DNA of 64,000 nt, taken from positions 558,001-622,000 of the forward strand of contig NZ_JAGXJN010000001.1 in assembly GCF_019091455.1 (NCBI RefSeq), given 5' to 3'. The notes beneath the pieces were generated by a model. The model had not been told where the DNA came from. It saw nothing but the letters and a program-made list of their open reading frames with translations, and ran no database searches. The translations under genes and the position numbers were made by a program. The stretch comes from Chitinophaga sp. GbtcB8. GTDB taxonomy: Bacteria; Bacteroidota; Bacteroidia; Chitinophagales; Chitinophagaceae. Below are positions 52,737 through 61,436 of the stretch, piece by piece (position 1 is the first letter of the stretch; every line of letters starts with the position of its first letter).

Positions 52737-54098
52737 TTACACTGCTGCTGCTGCAACAGGTAAAGGATCGGCGTAATGTGCAATACCAAAATTGCGCTGC
52801 TGCGCGGCATTCGGATTTTTCACGTGCCATTCAAATTCATCACGGAAGTGACGGATGGCAGCCGCTACCGGCCATGCAGCCGCATCGCCCAGCGGGCAAA
52901 TGGTATTACCTTCTATTTTACGTTGTATATCCCACAGCAGGTCTATATCACTCATCTTACCTTTACCATACTCAATGTTATGAAGCACGCGTTTCATCCA
53001 GCCGGTACCTTCACGGCAGGGGCTGCACTGTCCGCAGCTTTCATGATGGTAAAAGCGGGCCAGCGTATAGGTATTGCGTACCACACACTGGTCCTCATCA
53101 AGCACCACAAAACCACCGGAACCCATCATAGAGCCAGTGGCAAAACCACCGTCGTTCAGGCTTTCGTAGGTCATCATGCGGGCTTCGCCTTTGGCTGTTT
53201 TCAGCAGCAGGTTAGCCGGCAAAATGGGTACGGAAGAACCGCCCGGGATGCAGGCCTTCAGGCGCCTGCCTTTGGGAATGCCTCCGCAGTATTCATCTGA
53301 ATAAATGAACTCTTCAACGGAGATGGTCATATCAATTTCGTACACCCCCGGCTTTTTAATATTGCCGCAGGCAGAAATCAGCTTGGTACCGGTTGATTTA
53401 CCAATGCCTATTTTAGCATATTCTTCTCCGCCTATATTAATGATAGGCACAACTGCCGCTAAAGTTTCTACGTTATTTACCACGGTAGGGCACTGCCACA
53501 AACCCTTTACAGCCGGGAATGGCGGCTTAATACGGGGATTACCGCGTTTGCCTTCCAGTGATTCTATCAAAGCAGTTTCCTCACCGCAGATGTAAGCGCC
53601 CCCGCCGCGCTGCACATATATTTCCAGGTCAAAACCGGTACCCTGTATGTTCTTACCTAACCAACCGTTTTGTTTAGCTTCTGCAATGGCCTCTTCCAGT
53701 ATGTCCGGGATCCAGGCATACTCCCCACGGATATAGATATACGTGCTGTGAGAGCCCAGTGCGTAGCTGGCTATCAATAAGCCCTCTATTAACAGGTGGG
53801 GCAAAAATTCCATCAGGTAACGGTCTTTGAAAGTACCGGGTTCAGTCTCATCTGCATTACATACCAGGTAACGGGGCACGCCTTCCGGTTTGGCCAGGAA
53901 GCTCCACTACAAACCGGTAGGGAAACCTGCACCACCACGGCCACGCAGGCCACTCTTCTTCACCTCTTCCACCACCAGGTCGGGGCTCATGGTCTTAAAC
54001 ACTTTGCCAGCAGCCTCATACCCTCCATTTTTCCGGTAGGTATCGTAATACCGGATGCCCTCTATATGTGCTTTATCTAAAAGTAATTTGCGTCCCAT
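52737..54098 (-). pseudogene. nuoF: NADH-quinone oxidoreductase subunit F, interrupted by an in-frame TAG
   Basis: NuoF binds FMN, NADH and cluster N3, the entry point for electrons. The frame starts [20 protein letters not shown] at 54098 and runs to [14 protein letters not shown], then TAG (53907-53909), then continues WSFLAKPEGVPRYLVCNADE with no frameshift. The family reads GLKWSF here, so one base change (AAG to TAG) explains the stop. All later motifs are intact: GAGAYICGEETALIESLEG-like NADH loop (RGGGAYICGEETAL), and the cluster motif ESCGQCSPCREG. The joined length of 453 is normal. A restart would lose the glycine-rich FMN loop. It may be a sequence error in an otherwise complete operon. 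Confidence 0.9.
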
Positions 54099-54129
54099 AT
54101 ACTCGTTTATTATCCGCCTTACTTGTTCT

Positions 54130-54621
54130 TTAGTTTGCGTTTGCTTTTGACCTGCATTCTGCAATAATTGCATCTACCTTTTCGGGGGTCAGGTGCTCCC
54201 GGAAGTGTTTGCCCAGCTGCATCATGGGTGCGTAACCACAGGCGCCCAGGCACTCTACCGTTTTAAGGGTAAAAAGGCCGTCCGGAGTGGTTTCGCCAAC
54301 GCCAATCTTCAGCTTTTGCTTTATGTAGTCAATGATCTGGTCAGAGCCATTGAGCATGCAGGGACCTGTCTGGCATACTTCAAAAAGGTATTTGCCTACC
54401 GGTTTCAGGTTAAACATGCTGTAAAAGGTAGCTACCTCATACACTTCAATAGGCGTGATCTGCAGCAGGGAGCCAACGTAATCCATTGTCTCCGGGCTTA
54501 ACCAGCCGCCAAACTCTTCCTGCGCCAGGTGCAGCAGCGGTATCAGCGCGCTTTTCTGTTTCCCTTCCGGGTAGCGTGCAATGATCTCTTTTACTTTATT
54601 TAGTTTCTCTTCTGAAAACAT
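54130..54621 (-). CDS. nuoE: NADH-quinone oxidoreductase subunit E
   Basis: NuoE is the thioredoxin-like subunit that carries the 2Fe-2S cluster N1a beside NuoF. The four cluster cysteines are in [10 protein letters not shown] and [12 protein letters not shown]. The N-terminal helical part includes [20 protein letters not shown]. The length of 163 is usual. Its stop lies 31 bases before the ATG chosen for nuoF; an earlier nuoF ATG at 54173 would overlap this gene. Confidence 0.97.
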   Translation of the reverse strand: MFSEEKLNKVKEIIARYPEGKQKSALIPLLHLAQEEFGGWLSPETMDYVGSLLQITPIEVYEVATFYSMFNLKPVGKYLFEVCQTGPCMLNGSDQIIDYIKQKLKIGVGETTPDGLFTLKTVECLGACGYAPMMQLGKHFREHLTPEKVDAIIAECRSKANAN

Positions 54622-54648
54622 ATTCTAAAAATGTAAAATTCTTTTCTC

Positions 54649-55866
54649 CTAAGCATCCAGCTCCCCTGCTATCAGGTTCAGGCTGCTCAGGCAAATAATG
54701 GCATCACTCAGCATAGCGCCTTTTACCAACTCCGGATAGGCCTGGTAATAAATAAAGCACGGACGCCGGAAATGCAAACGGTACGGACTACGGCCGCCAT
54801 CACTGATCAGATAGAAACCCAGCTCCCCGTTACCACCTTCAACGGCGTTATACAGCTCGCCCGGTAAAATATCCGATTCACCCATAATGATCTTAAAGTG
54901 ATAGATCAGGGCTTCCATTTTATTATATACATCCTGTTTTTCCGGCAGGTAATAGGCCGGTACATCAGCATGGTATACATCTTCCGGCAGGCCTTTCAGC
55001 TTATCCATTGCCTGGCGTATAATGCTGAGGCTTTGCCACATTTCGGCATTGCGTACCAGGTAACGATCGTAACAGTCGCCGGTGCTGCCTACCGGTATGG
55101 TAAAATCAAAATCTTCGTAGGAGCTGTAGGGGTGTGCTACCCTTACATCATAGTCTACACCGGCGGCCCTTAAGTTAGGCCCGGTAAAACCATAGTTCAT
55201 AGCCCTTTCTGCGCTGATAGCCCCTACCCCGGAAGTTCTTTCCACAAAAATGCGGTTACGGGTCATCAGGGTTTCAAACTCAGTGAGCGCTTTAGGATAT
55301 TCTGCCAGGAATTTTTCTATTTTCTGGAAAGCAACCGGTGTAAAGTTCCTTTCGAAACCGCCTATACGGCCTATGTTAGTGGTAAGGCGGGAGCCGCACA
55401 CCTCTTCATAGATCTCATAGGCCAGCTCACGGAACTGCATCAGGTACAGGAAACCGGTAAAAGCGCCGGAATCCACCCCTACTACTCCGTTACAGATCAG
55501 GTGATCGGTAATACGGGCCAGCTCCATAATGATCACACGCAGGTAATCCACCCGTTTAGGTGTTTGAATACCTAACAGCTTTTCTACGGTCAGGTGCCAG
55601 CCCATGTTGTTGATAGGGGACGAACAGTAGTTCAGGCGGTCTGTTAACGGCGTGATCTGGTAATAGGGACGGCGTTCTGCGATCTTTTCAAATGCGCGGT
55701 GAATATACCCTACGGTAGATTCTGCGCTCATTACCCGCTCACCATCTATTTCCAGAATATTCTGAAACACGCCATGCGTGGCCGGGTGCGTAGGACCCAG
55801 GTTCAGCGTGGTGGTTTGCTTTTCCACGGAGCCTTGCGGCAAATGTATATGTTGCTGCTCTGACAT
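54649..55866 (-). CDS. nuoD: NADH-quinone oxidoreductase subunit D
   Basis: NuoD is the 49-kDa-type subunit that lines the quinone-binding pocket with NuoB. Typical segments: TLNLGPTHPATHGVFQNILE with the conserved His residues, GYIHRAFEKIAERRPYYQ, and the C-terminal FRRPCFIYYQAYPELVKGAM. The length of 405 is typical when NuoC and NuoD are separate proteins, as here. It starts 108 bases after nuoC; the gap holds a junction repeat. Confidence 0.97.
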   Translation of the reverse strand: MSEQQHIHLPQGSVEKQTTTLNLGPTHPATHGVFQNILEIDGERVMSAESTVGYIHRAFEKIAERRPYYQITPLTDRLNYCSSPINNMGWHLTVEKLLGIQTPKRVDYLRVIIMELARITDHLICNGVVGVDSGAFTGFLYLMQFRELAYEIYEEVCGSRLTTNIGRIGGFERNFTPVAFQKIEKFLAEYPKALTEFETLMTRNRIFVERTSGVGAISAERAMNYGFTGPNLRAAGVDYDVRVAHPYSSYEDFDFTIPVGSTGDCYDRYLVRNAEMWQSLSIIRQAMDKLKGLPEDVYHADVPAYYLPEKQDVYNKMEALIYHFKIIMGESDILPGELYNAVEGGNGELGFYLISDGGRSPYRLHFRRPCFIYYQAYPELVKGAMLSDAIICLSSLNLIAGELDA

Positions 55867-55870
55867 AAAT

Positions 55871-55974
55871 CAAAATGAATAATGAATAATTAGTAATGAA
55901 CAATTAAGCAGTTCGTTAGGACATCGGTACGCTGCATGCTGATTATTCATTCTTAATTATTAACTGTTAATTAT
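55871..55974. repeat. Junction repeat between nuoC and nuoD
   Basis: AATGAATAATGAATAATTAG words near the nuoD start face GATTATTCATTCTTAATTAT words near the nuoC stop. The halves pair imperfectly over about 35 bases around a short GC-richer centre. The same words occur at 517-602, 41857-42082 and 63359-63543. Confidence 0.65.
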
Positions 55975-56478
55975 TTAGCGTCCAAACATATCGTCATCCT
56001 TATCTATACGGCTCTGGTCTTCCAGCGGGAATTCCTTGCGCATAGGGAAATATGTCATTTCATCCACATTCAGGATACGTTTCAGGTTCGGATGACCTAC
56101 AAAGTCAACACCGAAGAAATCATAAGATTCCCGTTCCATCCAGTTAGCGGATTCAAATAGTTTGGTAGCTGTAAATACCTGAGGTGCTGCAACAGGGACA
56201 AATACCTTAAAACGCAGCCGTACTTTTTCGCGGAAGTTATAAAGGTGGTATACTACGGCCAGTTCTGCATCTACCTGGTGGGGATAGTGCACCGCAGTAA
56301 GGTCTGTTAAAAAACGGAATTGCAGCTCCTCATCATCGTACAGGAACTGCATTACTTTCAGGTTGAGGGCGGCAGGTGCTGCAAAGGACAGTACGCCAAA
56401 AGATTCTTCTAAATTGGTTAAGGCCTCTCCAAACTTTTCAACCAATCTTTGTTTTATATAGTCGTTTGTCAAAGACAT
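55975..56478 (-). CDS. nuoC: NADH-quinone oxidoreductase subunit C
   Basis: NuoC is the 30-kDa-type peripheral subunit of complex I, without cofactors. The signature is at the C-terminal half: WMERESYDFFGVDFVGHPNL followed by KRILNVDEMTYFPMRKEFPL. The length of 167 is usual for a separate NuoC. The gene ends with a polar tail (EDQSRIDKDDDMFGR). It follows nuoB by 33 bases. Confidence 0.97.
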   Translation of the reverse strand: MSLTNDYIKQRLVEKFGEALTNLEESFGVLSFAAPAALNLKVMQFLYDDEELQFRFLTDLTAVHYPHQVDAELAVVYHLYNFREKVRLRFKVFVPVAAPQVFTATKLFESANWMERESYDFFGVDFVGHPNLKRILNVDEMTYFPMRKEFPLEDQSRIDKDDDMFGR

Positions 56479-56511
56479 CCGATTTCAGATTTACGATTTA
56501 CGATTCTTGAT
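56479..56511. repeat. Low-complexity words in the nuoB-nuoC junction
   Basis: The 33-base gap consists almost entirely of the word GATTTACGATTTACGATT plus GATTTCA and TTGATTT. The same words form the inverted repeat upstream of recJ (27541-27633). It is a single-arm version. Confidence 0.5.
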
Positions 56512-57081
56512 TTACTGGATGCCATATTCATTCATCAGGTCCTGGTAACGTTGTGAGTGACGGCGGCGCATGCTTTCCTGGCCTACCAGGTCCTGGATGC
56601 GCATAAAACCGTCCAGGATAGCCTCCGGCCGGGGCGGGCAACCCGGTACATATACATCCACCGGTATTATCTGGTCTATACCCTGCAGTACAGAATAAGT
56701 ATCAAACACACCACCGCTGCATGCGCAGGCACCTACGGCTATTACCCAACGGGGCTCTGCCATCTGCAAATATACCTGGCGCAACACCGGCCCCATTTTT
56801 TTAGCAATGGTACCCATTACCATCAGCAGATCACACTGCCGGGGTGTAAAAGCCATACGCTCAGAGCCAAACCGGGCCAGGTCATAATGCGAGGCGGCCG
56901 TGGCCATAAACTCAATACCACAACAGGATGTGGCAAAAGGTAAGGGCCAGATGGAGTTTTTACGCGCCAAACCAATCACCTTATCAAAAGAGGTAGCAAA
57001 AAACCCCTCACTGGAATACCCTTCGGGTATTTCCACCATCTTCACTTTTGTATTATGCGAAACCGGACGTGCCATAGACAA
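56512..57081 (-). CDS. nuoB: NADH-quinone oxidoreductase subunit B
   Basis: NuoB carries the terminal 4Fe-4S cluster N2, which reduces quinone. The cluster ligands are the tandem cysteines in [14 protein letters not shown], the cysteine in [15 protein letters not shown] and the one in [12 protein letters not shown]. The length of 189 is normal, with a short C-terminal extension ([18 protein letters not shown]). It starts 51 bases after nuoA. Confidence 0.97.
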   Translation of the reverse strand: MSMARPVSHNTKVKMVEIPEGYSSEGFFATSFDKVIGLARKNSIWPLPFATSCCGIEFMATAASHYDLARFGSERMAFTPRQCDLLMVMGTIAKKMGPVLRQVYLQMAEPRWVIAVGACACSGGVFDTYSVLQGIDQIIPVDVYVPGCPPRPEAILDGFMRIQDLVGQESMRRRHSQRYQDLMNEYGIQ

Positions 57082-57132
57082 TCCCTCCTATAAAATTTAA
57101 ATACGGTTTATAATTGTATTGCTACTTTTCTC

Positions 57133-57525
57133 TTAATCCTCCCACTTCAGGGCGCCCTTCTTAATAATGTAAAAAAAGCCGCCCATAAAGAATGCTACAA
57201 ACATCAGCATAGCAAAAAATCCGTCCCAGCCCAGCTCCTTAAAATTTACTGCATAGGGGTAGAAGAAGATCACCTCTACGTCAAACAGTACAAACAGGAT
57301 GGCTGTCAGGAAATATTTAATAGCCACAGGTTGCCGGGCATTCCCGATCTGTTCTATTCCACTTTCAAAGTTAATCAGTTTGTCTTTGGTTTTCCTTTTA
57401 GGTCCCAGGAAATGCGTTGCCAGCATGGTAATACCTACGAAGCCTACGGCAGCCAAAAGCTGCAAAACAATAGGAAAATAGCTGAAAGGAGTAGTTGCTG
57501 ACAATAGTTCAATGTCTAAAAACAT
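57133..57525 (-). CDS. nuoA: NADH-quinone oxidoreductase subunit A
   Basis: NuoA is a three-helix membrane subunit at the base of the peripheral arm. The conserved loop KLINFESGIEQIGNARQPVAIKY-type region (key motif FESGIEQIGNAR) follows helix 1, and DVEVIFFYPYAV ends helix 2. The start MFLDIELLSATTPF at 57525 is preferred; an open frame upstream begins inside the promoter region. It is the first gene of the nuo operon, with the promoter at 57558-57589. Confidence 0.96.
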   Translation of the reverse strand: MFLDIELLSATTPFSYFPIVLQLLAAVGFVGITMLATHFLGPKRKTKDKLINFESGIEQIGNARQPVAIKYFLTAILFVLFDVEVIFFYPYAVNFKELGWDGFFAMLMFVAFFMGGFFYIIKKGALKWED

Positions 57526-57540
57526 AAGCTTCCCAATAAA

Positions 57541-57600
57541 ACGTTCACGCGAATGTGCAAAAGTACTGCAACAAACGGCAAAATACAAATCTGTGAACGT
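57541..57600. promoter_or_regulatory. Inverted repeat flanking the nuo promoter (operator candidate)
   Basis: The eight-base half-site ACGTTCAC at 57541-57548 is matched by its exact complement GTGAACGT at 57593-57600. The two sites bracket the promoter elements at 57558-57589. Such spacing fits a regulator that binds both sides of the promoter or loops it. No regulator gene is adjacent. Confidence 0.5.
57558..57589 (-). promoter_or_regulatory. Promoter of the nuo operon
   Basis: On the minus strand TTTG (57586-57589) is followed after 20 bases by TACTTTTG (57558-57565), close to TTTG-N19-TAnnTTTG with one extra spacer base. It is 33 bases upstream of the nuoA start. No other promoter match was seen inside the operon, so all fourteen genes may depend on it. 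Confidence 0.7.
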
Positions 57601-57710
57601 CTAAAATATTATCTTTTTTTACCAAACGGAAACTAAAAAACCCCGGCGGTACGCTGTGATGCCCCGTATACAATGATTTTTAATGCGTGTTAACCGCGTT
57701 TTAATAAGTA

Positions 57711-57733
57711 TGCCACACCGCTTGGGTGTGGCA
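57711..57733 (-). terminator. Hairpin after the first TPR protein gene
   Basis: The nine-base arms TGCCACACC (57711-57719) and GGTGTGGCA (57725-57733) form a perfect stem with a five-base loop. On the minus strand it comes 37 bases after the stop codon at 57770 and is followed by a weakly U-rich stretch (TACTTATT). A terminator role is likely but not strong. Confidence 0.55.
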
Positions 57734-57769
57734 CACATCGTTAACCATTCATTACGAATGAATTATCTT

Positions 57770-59515
57770 TTATCTATGCCCGGATCTGTTGCCGGACTGC
57801 CCCCTGGGGGCCGTTTTATTAGTATTGGAAATGTTTTCCTTGATCTGCTTGGCGGCCTCGCTGGTGGGATCCAGCGCCAGCAGCTTATTCATGTATTTTT
57901 CAAGGTTGGGCTTGTCTTCTTTATTATAATAGTACACCATAATGTAGGTATAGGCTTTTACCAGCCCTACCTTGTTCTTGGCAGGATCTGATTCGGCCAT
58001 GCTAATATACTTGTCATAATAGGGCACTGCCAGCCCCTTCTTTGCTTCCGGGTCCTTTACCGCATTTACGGATCCCCGCCAGTAAACACCGGTGGTAATG
58101 TCGGGGAACTTATCAGCCAGTATGCCAAAAGCGCTGTCTGCACGGTTCAGCATCAGGGTATCCGGCGGAGTGGTGTTACCCGCTGCCCGGAAGTAGTTTT
58201 GCCCTACATTATAATAGTCCAGCGCACCCAGCGTTTCCTTTTGCTGTGTTTTCAGGTCTATTATTTTCTTATACCAGTCTGCGGCCTTATCAAAGGCTTC
58301 TGCGTTAATGTAGGCCTTGGCTACATCTTCATAGCGGGCCACATCCTTAGTGGTATCCAGGGTCGCGTATTTTTCCAGGTATTCCAGCGACTGTTTATTC
58401 AGAGCCGCCTGCTGTGTGGAGTCCGGGGCTTTTATACGGCTGTAGATAGCGCTCAGCAGCTTATAGTCCAGCACTTCCAGCTTTTCCGGTGGAGTAGCCT
58501 TGGTGTAGTCATCCATCGTTTTCTTTGCATTTACAGAATCGCCTTTTTGCAGATAGGCATCGGCCATCAGGCGGGTAAACTTGCCTTTATAGGCATCCGT
58601 TGCCTGTGGCAACATGCTTTTTGCTTTAGCAATGGCGGCGTCGTAATCCTTTTTATAAAAGGAGATGGCGGCCAGGTTATACTCGTTTTCCAGCTTACCG
58701 GCTCCGGCGCCTACCACGTCAATGTATTTCTGCAGGTATTTGGCGGCGTTCTCCAGGGAAAGCTGGTTTTTAGTGGGTGTAATGTAAAACTGGTATAATT
58801 CATAATACGCCGGGCCATAATTAGGGTCTATGGTGGTAGCCTTGGTCCAGTCGTTCACCGCTTCCTGCAACAGCTTGGCATTGTAATTTACCAGGCCCTG
58901 TTTGGTTACGGCCTCTGCCCTTTTAGGTTCCAGCTCCAGGGCCTTTTCGTAAGTGGTAATGGCTTTACCACCATTTTCCCCACCCAGGGCACGGTAAGCA
59001 TCCCCCAGCTCAATATAATCCGATGCGGTAGCAGTATACTGCTCCTTCTTTTTACGCCCGGTATTGTTCAGGAGCTTTTCCATAATAGTCATGGCATACC
59101 CGCGGTCGCCCCCTTTAACTTCCGTATTAGCATCTGCAATGGCCCGCGCTACATCGCCATTAGCTCCCTGTGTGGCTGTACTGGCTGCTTCAAATTTTTG
59201 TTTGGCTGCAGCGGCATTTCCATTCAGCAGATCAATGCGGCCCATGCCCGCCTGTAACAGGGGGGAATTAGGTACTGCCTGTAATCCCTTCTGAAAGGCC
59301 GCAGCGGCAGCATCCTTGTTTTCCAACCCCAGCTCCGCCATACCTAAATAATAATAGGCGCGGTCGTCAGGTTTGGCGGCACTCAGCTTAGTGAATGTTT
59401 GTTTGGCAGATTCGTATTTATCGTAATACAGATCCTTCAGCCCATCTTCTATGGATTGAGCCATTATGTTGTTAGTAATGCAAAGTAATGCTGCAATAAA
59501 AAGTTGCTGTCTCAT
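57770..59515 (-). CDS. TPR-repeat protein, tandem copy 1
   Basis: A signal peptide (MRQQLFIAALLCITNNIMAQ) shows export to the periplasm or outer membrane. The mature protein is built of tetratricopeptide-type helix pairs throughout: DDRAYYYLGMAELGLENKDA, AITTYEKALELEPKRAEAVT, LQEAVNDWTKATTIDPNYGP and similar. It ends in a short basic tail rich in G, S and R. TPR domains hold protein complexes together. It is a close paralogue of the gene at 59672; the two keep nearly identical wording in the first 260 residues and diverge later. Confidence 0.9.
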   Translation of the reverse strand: MRQQLFIAALLCITNNIMAQSIEDGLKDLYYDKYESAKQTFTKLSAAKPDDRAYYYLGMAELGLENKDAAAAAFQKGLQAVPNSPLLQAGMGRIDLLNGNAAAAKQKFEAASTATQGANGDVARAIADANTEVKGGDRGYAMTIMEKLLNNTGRKKKEQYTATASDYIELGDAYRALGGENGGKAITTYEKALELEPKRAEAVTKQGLVNYNAKLLQEAVNDWTKATTIDPNYGPAYYELYQFYITPTKNQLSLENAAKYLQKYIDVVGAGAGKLENEYNLAAISFYKKDYDAAIAKAKSMLPQATDAYKGKFTRLMADAYLQKGDSVNAKKTMDDYTKATPPEKLEVLDYKLLSAIYSRIKAPDSTQQAALNKQSLEYLEKYATLDTTKDVARYEDVAKAYINAEAFDKAADWYKKIIDLKTQQKETLGALDYYNVGQNYFRAAGNTTPPDTLMLNRADSAFGILADKFPDITTGVYWRGSVNAVKDPEAKKGLAVPYYDKYISMAESDPAKNKVGLVKAYTYIMVYYYNKEDKPNLEKYMNKLLALDPTSEAAKQIKENISNTNKTAPRGQSGNRSGHR

Positions 59516-59613
59516 GCGGTCTGATTTTGTGATATAAACCAGTTGTCTCCTTATCCTTTACTCTTACTGTAATATAACAAAAATCGGGCGGAACCGGAAC
59601 TATTAAAAAGTTA

Positions 59614-59646
59614 AAAAGGGGAGCGCTTTGGCAGCACTCCCCTTTT
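59614..59646 (-). terminator. Rho-independent terminator after the second TPR protein gene
   Basis: The 14-base arms AAAAGGGGAGCGCT (59614-59627) and its complement (59633-59646, one mismatch) are followed on the minus strand by TAACTTTTTAAT. It starts 25 bases after the stop codon at 59672 and uncouples the two paralogues. Confidence 0.8.
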
Positions 59647-59671
59647 CAGGAAAATATTCTAACGGGAAAAA

Positions 59672-61399
59672 TTATTTCTTGTTCTGACCTTCTTTAGCAG
59701 GTTTGGGACCGGGTTTAGCATTGCTTTTTGCAGTGCTGGCCAGGTTCTCCTGGATCTGCTTGGCAGCAGGATCGTTCGGGTTCAGGGATAAAACCTTATC
59801 CATCCAGGTTTTCAGGTTGGCTTTATCTTCTTTATTATAATAATAGATCATCATGTATTGGTAAGGATACATCAGCAGGTTAGGCTTTACTTTGCTTTCG
59901 CCGCCTACTTCAAAGAATTTAGTGAAGTAAGGTACTGCAGCGCCTTCTTTTGCTTCCTTATCGTTCAGCATGTTGGCACGGCCTCTCCAGTATAAGCCAA
60001 GTGATTCCTGGGCTGGATATTTGCTTACGAAAGTACCAAAGGTAGAATCCGCATCTTTAGGTTTGTTAGCGTAGATCTCCATGGTGCCTTTCCAGAAATA
60101 ATCCTGGATCTTACCGGAGTTCTGCTCGTCAGTAAAGTCTGTGGTAAGCTTACCATACCATTCAGCAGAACGGCTATAATCGCGCAGGCTCTTAAATTTC
60201 TCTGCTACTTCGCGGTAGTGGTCTACGTCCTTAGTGGTATCCAGGGTAGCGTATTTTTCCAGGTATATGGAAGCCATTGAATCAACCACTGCAGCCTGCA
60301 AGCTGTCCTTAATTTTTACGCGGCCGTAAATTTCGCTCAGCAGCTTGTAGTCGTTAGGTTCCAGCTTGCTTTCGCCAGCGGTTTTTACGTATTCGTCAAT
60401 GGTTTGTTTTGCTGTCATGGAATCACCTTTCTGCAGGTAAGCATCTGCCAGCAGGCGGGTGAATTTACCTTTTTCTTCAGCAGGTACCTGTGGTAATACA
60501 GTTTTTGCTTTATTGATAGCGGCATCATAATCTTTCTTATAGAAAGAGATAGCTGCCAGGTAATATTCATTTTTCAGCTTATCAGCAGGGTCGCCTACTT
60601 CCATATATTTCTGCAGGTATTCTGCTGCTTTATCCCAGGAGAGCTGATTCTTTTTAGGTGTGATGTAGAACTCAAACAGCTCAAAGAATGCAGGTGCATA
60701 TTTGGGATCGGTATTGGTAGCCTTGGTCCAGTCGTTCACTGCTTCCTGTAACAGTTTGGCATTGTAGTTCACCAAACCTTGTTTCATGATGGCTTCTGCA
60801 TTGTTAGGTTCCAGCTCCAGCGCTTTCTCGTAAGTGGTAATGGCTTTACCACCATTTTCACCACCCAGCACGCGGTAAGCATCGCCCAGCTCAATATAAT
60901 CAGCTGCAGTAGCAGTATATTGTTCTTTCCTTTTACGGCCTTCGTTATTCAGCAGTTTTTCCATGGTGCTTAATGCGTAACCACGGTCGCCGCCTTTTAC
61001 GGAGGAGTTAGCGTCTGCAATAGCGCGGGCTACATCGCCATTACGGCCTTGAGTAGCAGTAGCAGCGGCTTCAAACTTTTGTTTGGCTGCAGCTGCGTTA
61101 TTGTTGATCAGGTCTATACGGCCCATACCTACCTGTAATAAAGGTGAGTTGGGTACAGCCTGTAAGCCTTTCTGGAAGGCCGCAGCGGCAGCATCTTTAT
61201 TTTCCAGGCTCAGTTCTGCAATACCCATGTAGTAGTATGCTCTTTCGTCTGGTTTAGCGGCGGCTACTTTTTCAAATGTTTCTTTGGCAGATTTGTATTT
61301 ACCGTAGTACATGTCCTTTAAGCCATCTTCTACAGATTGAGCCATTACGCCATTCGCGACGCACAGCAATGCTACAATTAAGCTTTTCCGTCTGTTCAT
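59672..61399 (-). CDS. TPR-repeat protein, tandem copy 2
   Basis: The start ATG at 61399 gives the signal peptide MNRRKSLIVALLCVANGVMAQ. The protein consists of TPR helix pairs like those of copy 1 (DERAYYYMGIAELSLENKDA, AITTYEKALELEPNNAEAIM). Its C terminus is lysine/proline rich (KPGPKPAKEGQNKK) where copy 1 is serine/arginine rich. Its codon use looks more optimised than that of copy 1, hinting at higher expression. It starts 37 bases after a PstS-like lipoprotein gene in the same direction, so the products may act together at the cell envelope. Confidence 0.9.
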   Translation of the reverse strand: MNRRKSLIVALLCVANGVMAQSVEDGLKDMYYGKYKSAKETFEKVAAAKPDERAYYYMGIAELSLENKDAAAAAFQKGLQAVPNSPLLQVGMGRIDLINNNAAAAKQKFEAAATATQGRNGDVARAIADANSSVKGGDRGYALSTMEKLLNNEGRKRKEQYTATAADYIELGDAYRVLGGENGGKAITTYEKALELEPNNAEAIMKQGLVNYNAKLLQEAVNDWTKATNTDPKYAPAFFELFEFYITPKKNQLSWDKAAEYLQKYMEVGDPADKLKNEYYLAAISFYKKDYDAAINKAKTVLPQVPAEEKGKFTRLLADAYLQKGDSMTAKQTIDEYVKTAGESKLEPNDYKLLSEIYGRVKIKDSLQAAVVDSMASIYLEKYATLDTTKDVDHYREVAEKFKSLRDYSRSAEWYGKLTTDFTDEQNSGKIQDYFWKGTMEIYANKPKDADSTFGTFVSKYPAQESLGLYWRGRANMLNDKEAKEGAAVPYFTKFFEVGGESKVKPNLLMYPYQYMMIYYYNKEDKANLKTWMDKVLSLNPNDPAAKQIQENLASTAKSNAKPGPKPAKEGQNKK

Positions 61400-61436
61400 G
61401 AGCAATCTGGTTTTAGTTGTGTTGTGTTTTTTTGCT

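Noticed and set aside
7990..53909. Genome-wide reassignment of TAG to a sense codon
   Set aside because: At least four intact neighbouring genes end with TAG at a plausible C terminus, and most other genes contain no in-frame TAG.
54099..54173. Upstream start for NuoF at 54173
   Set aside because: It would overlap nuoE by 44 bases, and the family normally begins MGRKLLL, which matches the ATG at 54098.
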